From Spizellomyces punctatus DAOM BR117 (taxonomy: Eukaryota > Chytridiomycota > Chytridiomycetes > Spizellomycetales > Spizellomycetaceae), in assembly GCF_000182565.1 (NCBI RefSeq), contig NW_015971538.1, forward strand, positions 20,713 to 84,712: a DNA stretch of 64,000 nt, given 5' to 3'. A program made the position numbers and the translations under genes. The notes under the pieces are model-generated. The model was given only the letters and a program-made list of their open reading frames with translations. It was not told the DNA's origin and ran no database searches. Position 1 is the first letter of the stretch, and each line of letters starts with the position of its first letter. Of this stretch, positions 11,601-22,513 are shown piece after piece.

Positions 11601-14010
11601 AGTGAAACGAAAGCTTACCTTAATTTGCATCAAAAAGGCGGCATACATCCTCAAAAGCACCTTACTCTTGGGCCATCTCGAAATCAACTTTTTGTAATAG
11701 TCAGTAGCCTTCTGTTCCGCTTCACTGATACGCTGGAGGAAGATGGGATACGTCTTCGGGTCCCTTCCGCGTTGGTGCGTGCGAACGTGCGTTAAGAATG
11801 CACGTATTTCCAGAAGGGTTGCAAGGTGATTCCGTCTTGCACCATTTTGCATCGTCTGAAACTCGACGTAAGAGGAACTTTTTGACGTAGTTGAATAAGG
11901 GTAAGGGTTGCTCATGCAAGGCCTGGACCTGAGGTACACAGTACTTACATGTTCAATGTCGAGGAGTTGAGACCTTCGGTTCGCTTGGACTGCTCAATGA
12001 TATGATCCTAACAAGATTCCAGTTATTGTTGTGCTTCATCTATCACCTCAGATCGAAATTTCCAAACCTGCATAAAAATAAAGAAGCGAGCATCAAAAGC
12101 TGGTTTCAAAGTTTTCGCCTTCTGGATAAAATAGGCGGGCTCTTCATTTCCTGGCGGAGTGTAGTTCTCAAGATACTCGGCGTATCTGGATTCAACACCG
12201 GATAGATTAGCGAACGACTGATTTTCGAGGAGGAAACCCATCGAACATACACAAGATTTAACATTGCATCCTTTGGGTACTGACGAAACCCCTCTGCGAA
12301 AATCTCATCCATGATAAACAAAGCCTCGTCTGATCGGTTGTTATGGACGAAACGACACGCGATTTCCACTTCAGGTACATTGTTAAATACGCGAATGTCC
12401 TATTTACATGTCATGAATCAGCAGAAGATCCTGAACAGTCCGTCAAGTAGTTGAACAATCACCTTTGGCCGAGTCCGTAGTGTAGTAATCGTTTGCAGAT
12501 TTTCCAACCAATCGCTCTGGCTGTTCTCGGAATCTCCAATAGCCGCCGTTTTGATAATCCGCACCCCACCTTCTTCAGCAAGCTTGCCCATTTGGGGAAG
12601 CATTTTCTGCTTCAGTTGCAGCTTTCTATACACTCTGCTGGTAATGCTTTTGAAGGCACTACGACAGGCCAAAACTCCAACGACGAACCCAATAGGCACG
12701 GTAATGACCGCGACTATGGGAAGGGCGATGGAGTCTGATCCGATGGCATATGAGATGGCGGCGATAATCCCACTCAAAAAAGCGGCGGAGAAGATTCCGG
12801 CCCGCAGTTGGTTGACGGCAGACTTGTAAAAAGGTTGGTAGGCTATCATGAGATACGAAAGAATGGCCGTAATGGGTATCAGCACAGCAAGGCTGAAGCG
12901 TGGATCACGCGCGAGTGTGAAAACAGAGGTTAGGATAATACGAAGTACGACATCTGCGACGGTAATAAAGATCAGATATGTTGTAACAGATACAGAACTC
13001 TACATGAACTTACATATCGTATCCACCCTAAGAAGAAGAGACCATCATTAGACCGTGGACCAGACTAGTACATGAGCTTAACATGCGACCCACCTTCCGA
13101 TCGGGACTCGTGCCATGGCCGATTTTCGATTGGGGGTGGTTTCCAGATAAATTGACGACATAACAATGTTGTACGGTACAAAAATGATCATCAGAAGGAT
13201 AGCAATGACAGTTTCAGCTGTGTATGCTCCCGAAAAGCATTGAACGCTCGGATATTCTATCAACGAGTTATCTGGCCCAAAGCACGTCACTGCAACGAGA
13301 AGGACCTCCAGAAACGGCATGAACAAAACGGTGCCGAGGAGTTTGGTGACGAGACGGAGGGTTTTGAGTGCCAGCAATGAAATACCCGCAAACTGCTTGA
13401 ATAGTTACCAACTGCCACATCAAAAACGGCTTCAAGCTCATCTCGTTGGGCATCTTACCTTGCCACTTTCGAAAGAAACAGCAACCTGTGCGGCGGCTGC
13501 AATCGCCACGACAACAAATCCGACCACAATTCCTAACAAGATCAGGTATTGTCCATACTCATGCGGTCGATACGAAAGCGGATTGGTCACATATTGCGCC
13601 CATGTTGGCATTCGGCCATAAAACGATGGGTTGTGCGCAAAGGCAATGAGCTACAATGATGATGTTGGTGAGTTGTTGGAACTTGACCTTGAACTCTAGC
13701 AGAGATAGTTTTTGTTGCATCTTTGATTTTACCTGGATATCTTCCGTGAACATGATGATGTATGACAACAAATTGTTCACATCGTTGTCTTTCACCATGC
13801 TGTACAGCACGGAAAACATGACCTTCTCCATGGCATTCTGGGGTGATGAAGAGCGATTTTCGTCCATTAGCAATATTTCAAATGATGGTTGAGGAGATAG
13901 CCTCCAGCTTTCGCTTGTGCCGTGGCAAACAAGTTTCGGTAACTTAACAAATCCCTACATACCCCCAAATACATTCGGCCATCTTTCTCAGCCAGCCCAG
14001 AATCGCTCAT
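8626..14010 (-). CDS. TmcB/TmcC-like polytopic membrane protein with TPR-type region
   Basis: I trace 18 exons: 14010-13963, 13837-13733, 13650-13459, 13395-13094, 13027-13014, 12953-12463, 12399-12251, 12185-12068, 12007-11949, 11877-11619, 11529-10963, 10889-10407, 10350-10047, 9981-9808, 9751-9521, 9466-9371, 9309-8933 and 8863-8626, about 1,401 residues. The N-terminal half has several helices. A helical cytosolic part follows, with KAKTLKPAFDARFFIFMQ, YVEFQTMQNGARRNH and MYAAFLMQIKNDKEGA, the features that match the TmcB/TmcC TPR family known from Dictyostelium and zoosporic fungi. A disordered acidic linker, four more helices and a tail with LLFAIPEPVVQSIPEIKKF end the protein. I see no PAS or cyclase domain. 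The 304-nt exon at 10350-10047 breaks the frame by +1 (see findings), so the gene is either an assembly error or slightly broken. Function is not established. Confidence 0.75.
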
Positions 14011-14058
14011 TGTATTGACTCGGTCGTAGGAAACAATAACCGAAACAAAAATGTCACT

Positions 14059-14454
14059 TTATCCGACCGTAGCTAAGATAGCATAAGGAAGAAATAATCC
14101 TTTAGTGTGGTAACAGGATAGCCAACTCTGTTGAAATAAGTACCGGTCCATCCGAAAAGAACAATGCGACATTTGAGGCGGGACACATATCTCGTAATCC
14201 GTCCCATGTCGTATGGGACCCTTCGATTGTGCAGTTGCCACTACAAGGATGGGCACATGCACGTTGACCTGGGTATCAGTTTCCTGAATGCTGAGAAACG
14301 ATGTCGAACAATAGGAAGGCAGCATTTTCAGATGAGACACTGATGTATGGGGCTCGTCTTTTGTGGCCTCTCGGCTTATCGAACTCGATTGGGGGACATT
14401 AAGGTAATGATCTAATTTCTCGGTATTGTTTGGGGCTTCGTAAGTGTCGGTCAT
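14059..14454 (-). CDS. Uncertain 131-residue open frame
   Basis: An ATG-initiated frame ends just upstream of the TmcB-like gene on the same strand. The first half is polar (DHYLNVPQSSSISREATKDE) and reads plausibly as protein; the second half has no recognisable feature. No membrane span, no domain and no clear splice connection to the neighbour. It could be a small gene, a 5' leader or chance. I cannot assign a function. Confidence 0.22.
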   Translation of the reverse strand: MTDTYEAPNNTEKLDHYLNVPQSSSISREATKDEPHTSVSHLKMLPSYCSTSFLSIQETDTQVNVHVPILVVATAQSKGPIRHGTDYEICVPPQMSHCSFRMDRYLFQQSWLSCYHTKGLFLPYAILATVG

Positions 14455-14902
14455 TAATCACGGCAAAACGATGGAGGTTATGACAATACATGCCAGAAGA
14501 AAGGAACCCTTGGGGTAGACAAGACACGATTAGCTAATCGAACAAGCCACGTACCTGGTAAGTTTGCTTACGTACAGCTCAGCTGTTAGATTGGAAGTAA
14601 GCAACATTCAACATGATAATCAATATGAATGTAGGACGCACAGCTGAAAGCGCAAAACCAGGTCTAAAAAGTTATTGGTAAAACAAGAAATCAAGATGTT
14701 AGAAGCTACTTTCCAAGCCCATATCGGCTCGGCCCTTAACACGCGAAAGCGCCCCCATGCTCAAGGCCCTGCACTGCCGCTTGTTCAAAGGGTTGGCGAG
14801 CTTGAGTCCAAATGACACCATGTTATATCAGCCTCAGACGCCAAAAATAAAAAGACCTGGTGAGACTTAAATTGCTTCACTTCACTTGCCGTAGTAGCAA
14901 CA

Positions 14903-17900
14903 ATGATGCATACAACTGCCCGCCTTGTCGTAATCACATTGCTCCTACCATGGACTCTTGTCTTTGCCCAAGTTAATGGCCAACAGAAGCCCACAGGCAT
15001 CGGTGTAGAAGGCCAACCCCAATTTTCCTCGCAAACACTGCCGGATCCGAGCACTTACCAGCATTCAGTCTCTCTGGCGAATGTCGGGAGTGGAAACTAT
15101 TCTATGGCTTTTGCATTGGAAAATGGGGCGAAGAGCGTGAGGTTTTTGATGATGTTGAGCGGAGTACAATTGAATCGGGTTCGTTTGACATGCATGCCTT
15201 GTCATCACCTTTATTAGCGTACCTGACTACTAGTTTGAAACATGGCGATAACACAGGCATGGATGGGCATTGGGTTTGGTTCCTCCATGCTCTCCTCGGG
15301 ATTCATTATTACACATCTACTCGCAAATGGAAGCGTTGAAATGCACGAGCACACTCATAGAAATCAATATGCTCCGCCAACCAGCCACGAGGATCCTAAG
15401 AACTGGGTAATGGAACCGCTGAACGGGGGATACGTCAATGGCATAATGTTCAGTGAATTTCGTCGACCAGTCGATCCGCCGCCGCCGGTCGAATACCCGC
15501 ACGTCACTTTGTCCTTCATGAGTCCTCAGCATATGATTTGGGCGTATAATCCAGCTTCGAAAATAAACACATTAGGGCATTATTTTACATATCACATGCC
15601 CAATGATGGTAAGTATTGCATTCATGGCAATTGTCGTTTTCGGCAGTAAAGATGATTTGGAACCCGCTCAGATAACGGAAATGGCTTGCCCCACCTTCCT
15701 AACCAAACCCACGGCGCCCTCCTGGTAGACTACACCCGGGCGACCGTCGAACCCATCCCTCTTAATCCGTACCCTCCCAAAGTGGCTCACGGGTCACTCA
15801 TGTTCATTGCATGGCTCGTCATACTGCCAATGGGTGCCTTCATCTCCCGATATCTCCGCTTCATTCCGAATTGGATCTATTTCCACCTCACCGCTCAGCT
15901 TCTCGGGGTCCTGATCATCATAACATCGTTCGTGGTCATCCTGGCAACCTACATTAATTACAATTATCCCCATGCAATTCTGGGGACGACCATGATTGGG
16001 TTGCTGTGCTTACAGCTGTTACTGGGATTAGGGAACCGGAAAATGTTGCGAAGTGTCTTACCGTACTCCCCTCGTCGCCAGTTTATACGCATATTCCATC
16101 GAACGTTGGGGTACACTCTACTTCTCGCCGCGATCGCACAAGTAGCTCTTGGATTGCGCATCCTCTTTCCCTTCGAAGAGCGGCGTGGGCTTGCATTCTG
16201 GATCGTGTACATTATCGTCGCAGGATTGTGGATCCTTTTGTTTCTTGGGACCGAATTGTACCGCCGACTCTTTTTATCCGTTAAGGATAAGACTGTTCCA
16301 GCTCCGGAGGTGGAACAAGGGAACAAGTTCCTTGAAGCAGGAAAGCCCGTTCCGAAAGGGATGACAGAATTGGCAAAGGTGCAGGATGAAAAAGTCTACC
16401 CTGATTTACTTTCGTATGATTGGAGATCTCTGGATAAGGCCGTGTCGGATGGGTGCGTTCGAGGTCTTTTCCTTTTGAGTTTGCTAGCGCATTGTTGTGA
16501 CTTGCTTTCAATGACGAGCAGGGCGATCCTTGTAGTAGCGAACGGACGCTACGTCTACGACGCTTCCCAGTGGCTCCGGTAAGGTCATGCTGTTGTATCG
16601 TCCTCTGTATGATCTGGTCTCAAGCAAGCATGATTTTCATCTATTCAATGCAGCTCTCATCCAGGTGGTCAGGTAAAAAGTCCCACAGTTCCACAGCATT
16701 ATTGGTTCGTCGAGCAATAGCAGTGATATTTTCCATTCTAGATCATCCTCTTGGCAGTCGCGGGAACCGATATATCCAGTGATTATTTTCATGAAGGTTC
16801 GTACCTAATCACATTTGGGAGTCCCATTAAGAACGAAAGCAAGTAACAGTCATCAATTTTCAAATATAAAGCCGGATACGATGCAGCGGAATTTACCCCA
16901 CCTCGTCGCATACCATTACAAAGGGCAGAACGACAAGATGTGACGACTCTGCACGAAAGTATCCCGTCCACCACGCCTTCCAATCTCGCTCCTGATAGTT
17001 TGACGTCAATGAGCGGTACAACAGAGTTCATGGAGACATCACACTACTTGACTGAGGAGGACTGGTCCAAAATCGTACGAGCACGTCGAACGCATGTGCA
17101 TACAAAAGTCGCTATCATGCGCTTGTCGAATTTGCTAGTGGGGGAGTTACATCCTTCTCATAAACGGTGGCAGAAGGCGTTGAACCAGGGGAGCGAGCCT
17201 ACCCTTGTAAATCAAGATGTTGGGGATGGCAATGACGATGCACAAAACAGATTATTCGATCCAGAGGAGTATCGTCGGTATGCTTTAACATCAAAGACAC
17301 TCGTCAACCCCAACACTCCTGGCCACCCAATCTTCCGCCTGAGATTCTGTCTTTTGTATCCTTACGAGCGCAGACAAGGCGAGCCAGAAATTATCTATCC
17401 TGGGCAAGCAATGGAGATTCAGATTCGCCCACATGCCGATCGAATCCCTTTATCGAGGTACTATTCGCCTGTTCATGGAAATATGATGGCTCTTGAAGTC
17501 TTGGTAAAAATGTACCCTGGGGACGGAGTATCCGGATATTTGGGAAAACAGCGACTTGGGGAAAGACAGTTCAAGATTCGCGGCCCGCTTGGGGATCCAT
17601 TGGTTGGGCCGGAACGCCCGCTGGGGTTTGGCGGGACTGGGGCGGATTGGGTGCCGGAAGATATGCTATTCGTGTGTAAGTATAGAGAGACAACTCTACG
17701 GCTAGTAGGCTGGTAGTTGTCAGGAATATCTGTTTGCGAGAGCTCTTGCTAATCCATCTTAAACAGCGGCGGGAACAGGTATAACCCCGTTCCTTCAACT
17801 TCTTCAATATCTCTTCCTACCCACATCCGTTCCCCTCCTTGTAAGCCTTCATTTACAAATCCCAGCGTCCGTCCCCAAGGATCTAACTCGCAACTTTTAT

Positions 17901-18602
17901 ATCGCAGGCAAATGGTGACTACACCCCCGCAATGTCCGATGAAATTGCTCTTCACGAGGGGGACACTATCGTAGTGCAACATCATTATCTGGACGGATGG
18001 GCTCTAGGACGGAACATAACCACGGGTACGGAACTGCATCGACCATCAGTGATAATCAGTATAGAGCTCATTTCCCAATCCCAATGATAAATAGGCGAAG
18101 AAGGAGCATTTCCTCTCCCAAAAACGCATCCCCGCACCTCAACGAAATTAACGTTACTCAACGCTGTGCATGCCCCACAAGACATTATTGGAACAGACCT
18201 CATCGATGCGGTTCTTCTATCTTACCCTCGGCACCTTCAAGTTCACCACGTTATATCATTGCGCGAGGGTAGTGTGGAGAATGTCAGCGGATTCGTATAC
18301 AGGGGGCATGTATGTGAGGCTGTCTTGGCACAGGCTGTTTCGAATGAAAGCATGGGGGATGAGGAAAATGAGAGAAGGTCTGGGAGGCATGCAGTCGTGT
18401 GTGGACCGCCGCAATTTAACTCGGCGATGGTGGATCAGGTGGGTTCAGGAAATTATTTGGGACAATCTGTTTGTTTATACTGATGCCTTGCTCTCGGAAT
18501 ATGCAGCTCATTTACAAGTTTGGATACCAAAGCACCGATGTCACCATGCTGACCAGCGATTCGCCGTATTGGTATCATCATCTTGAAACTTGTAATGGGT
18601 GA
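14903..18602 (+). CDS. DOMON-cytochrome b561-cytochrome b5-flavin reductase fusion with an internal SH3 domain
   Basis: Eleven exons: 14903-15178, 15257-15608, 15672-16452, 16522-16578, 16654-16672, 16742-16796, 16872-17675, 17767-17840, 17908-18025, 18095-18438 and 18507-18602; 991 residues, all phases agree. Order: signal peptide (1-23), DOMON with AWMGIGFGSSML, five-helix b561 (about 225-400) with the usual His residues, b5 haem domain (about 455-530; HPGGQ, AGTDISSDYFHEAGYDAAEF), FAD domain (about 650-780; RYYS near 709, GPLGDPL), AGTGITPF near 783, a complete SH3 domain (about 807-857; EIALHEGDTIVV, DGWALGRN, TGEEGAFP), then the rest of the NAD fold ending in CGPP. Likely moves electrons from cytosolic NAD(P)H across a membrane to a DOMON-side acceptor; direction and substrate are inferred. 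SH3 may recruit a proline-rich partner. Confidence 0.88.
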
Positions 18603-18923
18603 GCACTGTCCTTGGAACTGTCGATGTTGGCATCTCTTTTGCGATCTTGGTGACGCGGGCTTGGGACATTCTCAGCACCCCTATGTATATTTTTGCTTTT
18701 GTCTACGCCTCATGTACATACTGTAAACAGGTTCTGACCATGTTGGTAAATTGCAATTAGGAGATTTACTGGCAGCTTTCTCTATGCATATTCATATGTG
18801 CAGACCCAGGTATATTCGGTATATTTATTATGCAACTCAGTCTTGGATTACCGAGTGGTCTCAGAAAAAAAAAGAGGTTCCTGCCCTCTCAACAGCCAGT
18901 ATATAAACTTCGCTCAGAAACCC
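18603..18923. other. Convergent 3' intergenic region
   Basis: About 320 bp between the ends of the redox fusion (+) and the FCP1-like gene (-). It is T-rich with a poly-A tract near 18865-18875 and should hold both polyadenylation regions. No open frame. Confidence 0.6.
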
Positions 18924-20540
18924 TCACACCTCTTCGGCAATCTTAGAGCTTAATATCCCTCTACAATATTCCCCAAAACAATCCACAACACTTGGTTTTG
19001 ACATCGAGTTTCCTGTTCGCAGTTTATCAAGTTCATCAAAGAACATTGCGTGAATGCTTGAGAGGGCAGCCTGGACGGGTTGGAAGGAAACGTCCCAGAT
19101 GTTGTATGCTGAGTGTGCTTTTGGACGTATTTCCTGTGATTGAGTTAGACCAATGTGCCTCTGTGACTCAAATATGAACGAATGACCTACAATTAGGTGG
19201 CTGTGCTGATCCTTTCGCCATGACATGCGACTGTCGTCCACAATAAGCGGCTCCAATCCGAATCCATAACCATATCCTTCTCCCTCCTCCTTCGGTAGCG
19301 CACCCTTTTGTTCCTCCTCCCACAAGTGCCAAAATCCATACAGACTAGCCAAATCTTTTGGAGGTGGGAGAGCGCCCTTGTCTCGTGACGATGGTTCCGC
19401 AGATTTCCTGCCCTGCATTTGTTTCAAATGCTCATATTCGCTTCGTGCAGAGTATGCCGTTCCAGTAATACGCAGTGCAGAACCGGCTGGTACGTCGTTC
19501 AGAATCTCACAGACTTGTTGGACGTACTCTTGGTCTCCTATTGAACAAAGGCTGATTTCAAATCTTTCCTTGGCCCAATCAAGGAAAGCAATGACGGACG
19601 AAGAGAGTACGACTTGCATTCCGCGACGCAAGGTTACCACACGGGATTCCGGAACTGTTTGAATGAGATATTAACTTGTGATCATCAAAAAATGTATCTT
19701 GCTAATGCGTACTTAATGGTACTTGTTCTCGTGGTAAAGCTTTTGGCTCAGGGCCCACAGCCCGGAGAATAGTATCGTCAATGTCAAGGACGAGGGGGAG
19801 CTTGCGATCGAACAGCATTTTATCAACCTGCTGCCGTAGCGCCTTGCGAATGGCACCGGCCGGTATAAAGTAAGCAAAGATCCTAGGTGACGGAAGGAAA
19901 TAGCATAAGTTTCTAACGGCTTAGTAAAGTCACAATCCAGCCGATCAGACTTACTTTCTATTCAACTTGTCTCGTGAAGGCTTCAGGTGCATCTCCCATT
20001 CCCTGTCAGTTCCCTTCTCCTTGATATTTACATGAACAGTCTTTCTCAATCCGGCCAAATCCTTCCAAAAGTCACTATCTGGTTCCGGCCACTTGAAGAC
20101 AAGCCGATGCTGGCTACCGTAATGACCAAGTTGACCAAAGCTGCTGAAAAACGAACGCGGGAGGGGTTTTTGAACTTGGAATGTAGAAGCTAGCAGAAAT
20201 GTTTCGTTGAATGATATCGTGCTGACTTCGTGCAAGGTTAATGTACATGGTGTGTTATATGGTGCGGGTAATATGAGAGTTGGTGAATAGGGCGGAAGTC
20301 GGGATTGAGAGGAAAACTCGATATACGTGGGAACAGGAGTTGGAACCACCGGTTGCTCATCAACGGCTGGAAGATGCCAATGAGGTTAATGCAAACAAGA
20401 TTAAGGGACCCAGCGGAACTCTGAAGGATTGGTGTACCTGGTGTAAGAGTAGACTGGGTTATCGGTGCCATAAGGCCATCCAACCCTCCTGGAACTTGGT
20501 GATTCTGTATCGTGGCATTTATAGCTTGTTGTGGTTGCAT
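18924..20540 (-). CDS. FCP1/NLI-interacting-factor-like protein phosphatase
   Basis: Five exons: 20540-20438, 20366-19955, 19882-19713, 19654-19191 and 19133-18924, 452 residues from the ATG at 20540. The phosphatase signature is KLPLVLDIDDTILRAVG (DxDxT; the first Asp is the phospho-acceptor), followed by a VVTLRRGMQVVLS strand and later LIVDDSRMSW, which matches motif III of FCP1/SCP domains. Members remove phosphate from Ser/Thr, often on the RNA polymerase II CTD; the substrate here is unknown. No BRCT domain is visible, unlike true Fcp1. An unassigned N-terminal part of about 170 residues precedes the catalytic domain. The last intron (19134-19190) is 57 nt, keeps frame, and carries a CTAAC branch site, so it is easily missed. 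The N-terminus may extend further upstream (next entry). Confidence 0.78.
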
Positions 20541-20860
20541 GTATGTTTGCAAACATGATACCAGGCTACACACATACTGTTGAAAAATGGAGAATAAACT
20601 GGTAAGGCAATGAAGACACTGATGGGACTGATGTCTTGCATGCACATGGCTATGACTGGAGATGGACGATCATGTCCATCTTTCGACAGTACACTGCCAA
20701 GATATGTCGACGTAGGGAGTGGATACGACTCCCAATGTTTGGGTATGTAAAGTCAATCCAGCGCGTTTTCTCCCCAAGTATTGGATATGCTGCTCCAATC
20801 CAATTGCAATGGCAAGGCTCCTTCATTTTGTGCATCAAGATATGTAAAGCGCAAACTCAC

Positions 20861-21330
20861 CTCCAGTTGACGTTGTGCGTCGTCGGGCGACACAACTGGG
20901 GACAAAAGAGGCAAGTTGGTCGTCGGCGACATGGCTTGACCTTTCTCTGCCGTACCATCTATATTCAGCGGAGTGCCAATTTTTCCCGAAGCTGCATGAC
21001 GGACAGTTGGAACATGCGGGTAATGTTCATGGCGTGGTGAAATCGCTCTGTATGGTTTGAAATGCTTTTTGCGTGATGACCCAGTAGTGGCTTGTTGCGC
21101 TTGAGCATGCGTGCGAGCGGCGAGCTGCCGTCGATCTGAAGGTGGTCGTTGGTGTAGGTGAACGGTGCCGTTGGGAAGAGCTCCCCGATGCGACCGTGGT
21201 TGGTGACCGACGGGTCCCGCAGCCCAACCGCGTCGATGATCCATGGCGTGTAAAATGGGTAAAGGGCCAAAAGGACGGGGCCAAGACGAAAGAAACAAAG
21301 AGTGCAGGGAAAGACGCCTCAGCACCGACC
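20861..21330 (-). CDS. Possible upstream exons of the phosphatase or a separate gene
   Basis: Minus strand, two blocks. About 21318-21081 reads in one frame with strong C/G preference at third positions, including HGRIGELFPTAPFTYTND and SSPLARMLKRNKPLL. A further block, 20991-20861 (GKIGTPLNIDGTAEKGQ, then LPLLSPVVSPDD), ends at a good GTGAGT donor. They join in phase only through a weak GTCATC donor, and I find neither a convincing start nor the next exon. No family recognised. It could be the missing N-terminus of the FCP1-like protein, since strand and distance fit, or a short independent gene. Confidence 0.33.
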
Positions 21331-22513
21331 TCGCTCGGCGAAGCAGACCAAATATGCCTTTTGTAGTGTTCACCGCTGTTTGGGCTGCCGAAAAGTTTGC
21401 GGCTCCAAAGGAATACGGCACAGGTGGGGCTCGTATCAAAAAATGCCAAGAGGGGATGTAGAGTGCCTTACACTCAAAGGCAGCAACAACAGGCTGCGCG
21501 CAGTCAATGAGAAGCTACTGCAGCGCCTACTTGACAGCTTACTGAACGCCCACAAGTTCTCTCAACAGAGACCTCGAATATCAAATCTGCTGTCAAGCAA
21601 ATATACGCCAGAAAGCTTTTTGTAGAGTCCCGGATTGCACACGCAGAGAGTCCAACCCTCCTTTTTCACCTTTTTGCTTAAAAAACAAACACGGTAATTT
21701 GGGATGCTCTTGCTCCCCCTAGTCTTTTTACTTTTGAGCACTTGTATATTCCTTTTGGGACCACAGCAAACCGTTGGGTCAGAAAGGAGAGAAAGGCCGA
21801 AACCCAAAAGACTTTATAAATGCTCAGTTTACACACGTGATAAACCAATGGATGCATCAAATGCATTCCAATGCTTTGAACACTTATGTCATCCGTTGGC
21901 ACACCTTTTTTTACTTTTTGTTCTTCAATAATGGCCTATTCAACTACTAGCCATGTGGAAACAATAAAATAAAAGGCAGGTTGAAGCAAACGACCATAAA
22001 AAGAACAAGTCAAACAAAAAAAGGCCTAAAAGAAATCTTTTTGTTTTTCACGGCTTTCTTCAGCCCCCAATTGCCCCAACATCCACAAAAGCTCTTCACG
22101 CAAAATAACAGAGTCAAAAGCTGTGAAAACGGCCCCTAGGGGTTTAAACTAAACTGCATAGGAAAACCACTTGTCTAGCTGTTTCTTTTGTTAGCCGAGG
22201 GGTGGCTTGCCGGGGAAGGGGGTGAATGGACTCATCGATGGGCATCCCCAACGAAAAGCATGAATTTGTCTTTCGTGGCAAAATGGCATCCACGAACACA
22301 CCAACGCGAAATAGGTGTAAACATGGGGAGAGCGAAAAAACGCTTTCTGAACGTGGCTGCCGACGGGGGTTCCCCAGCCCAAGAATCATCGCCGATCCTC
22401 CGTCCAGCAAAGAAGCTCTTTGCCGAGAACATATGTCATCCCTCCCGCCCGCCGAGACCACTATTTTCCACCTTCCCGCCTCCCATCCCTTTGATTCTTC
22501 ACATACACAATAC
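21331..22513. other. Intergenic, promoter side of the Ser/Pro-rich gene
   Basis: No gene supported. Poly-A and AAAAG tracts are common at 21960-22040. A CT-rich tract at about 22440-22500 runs directly into the ATG at 22514, the usual look of a fungal core promoter and leader. The same frame is open back to an ATG at 22226, so part of this may be coding. Confidence 0.5.

Noticed and set aside
8626-14010. Adenylate/guanylate cyclase or PAS domain in the TmcB-like protein
   Set aside because: Related proteins in some zoosporic organisms carry such domains, but no cyclase or PAS motif is present in any exon here.
20753-21439. 228-residue minus-strand frame
   Set aside because: Its first half is the shifted reading of the GC3-biased block in another frame, and it lacks an ATG at its beginning. 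Only the 20991-20861 part is kept as a possible exon.
22226-22513. Upstream in-frame extension of the Ser/Pro-rich protein
   Set aside because: Open for 96 codons, but CT-rich leader sequence directly before the ATG at 22514 fits a start there. Not excluded.
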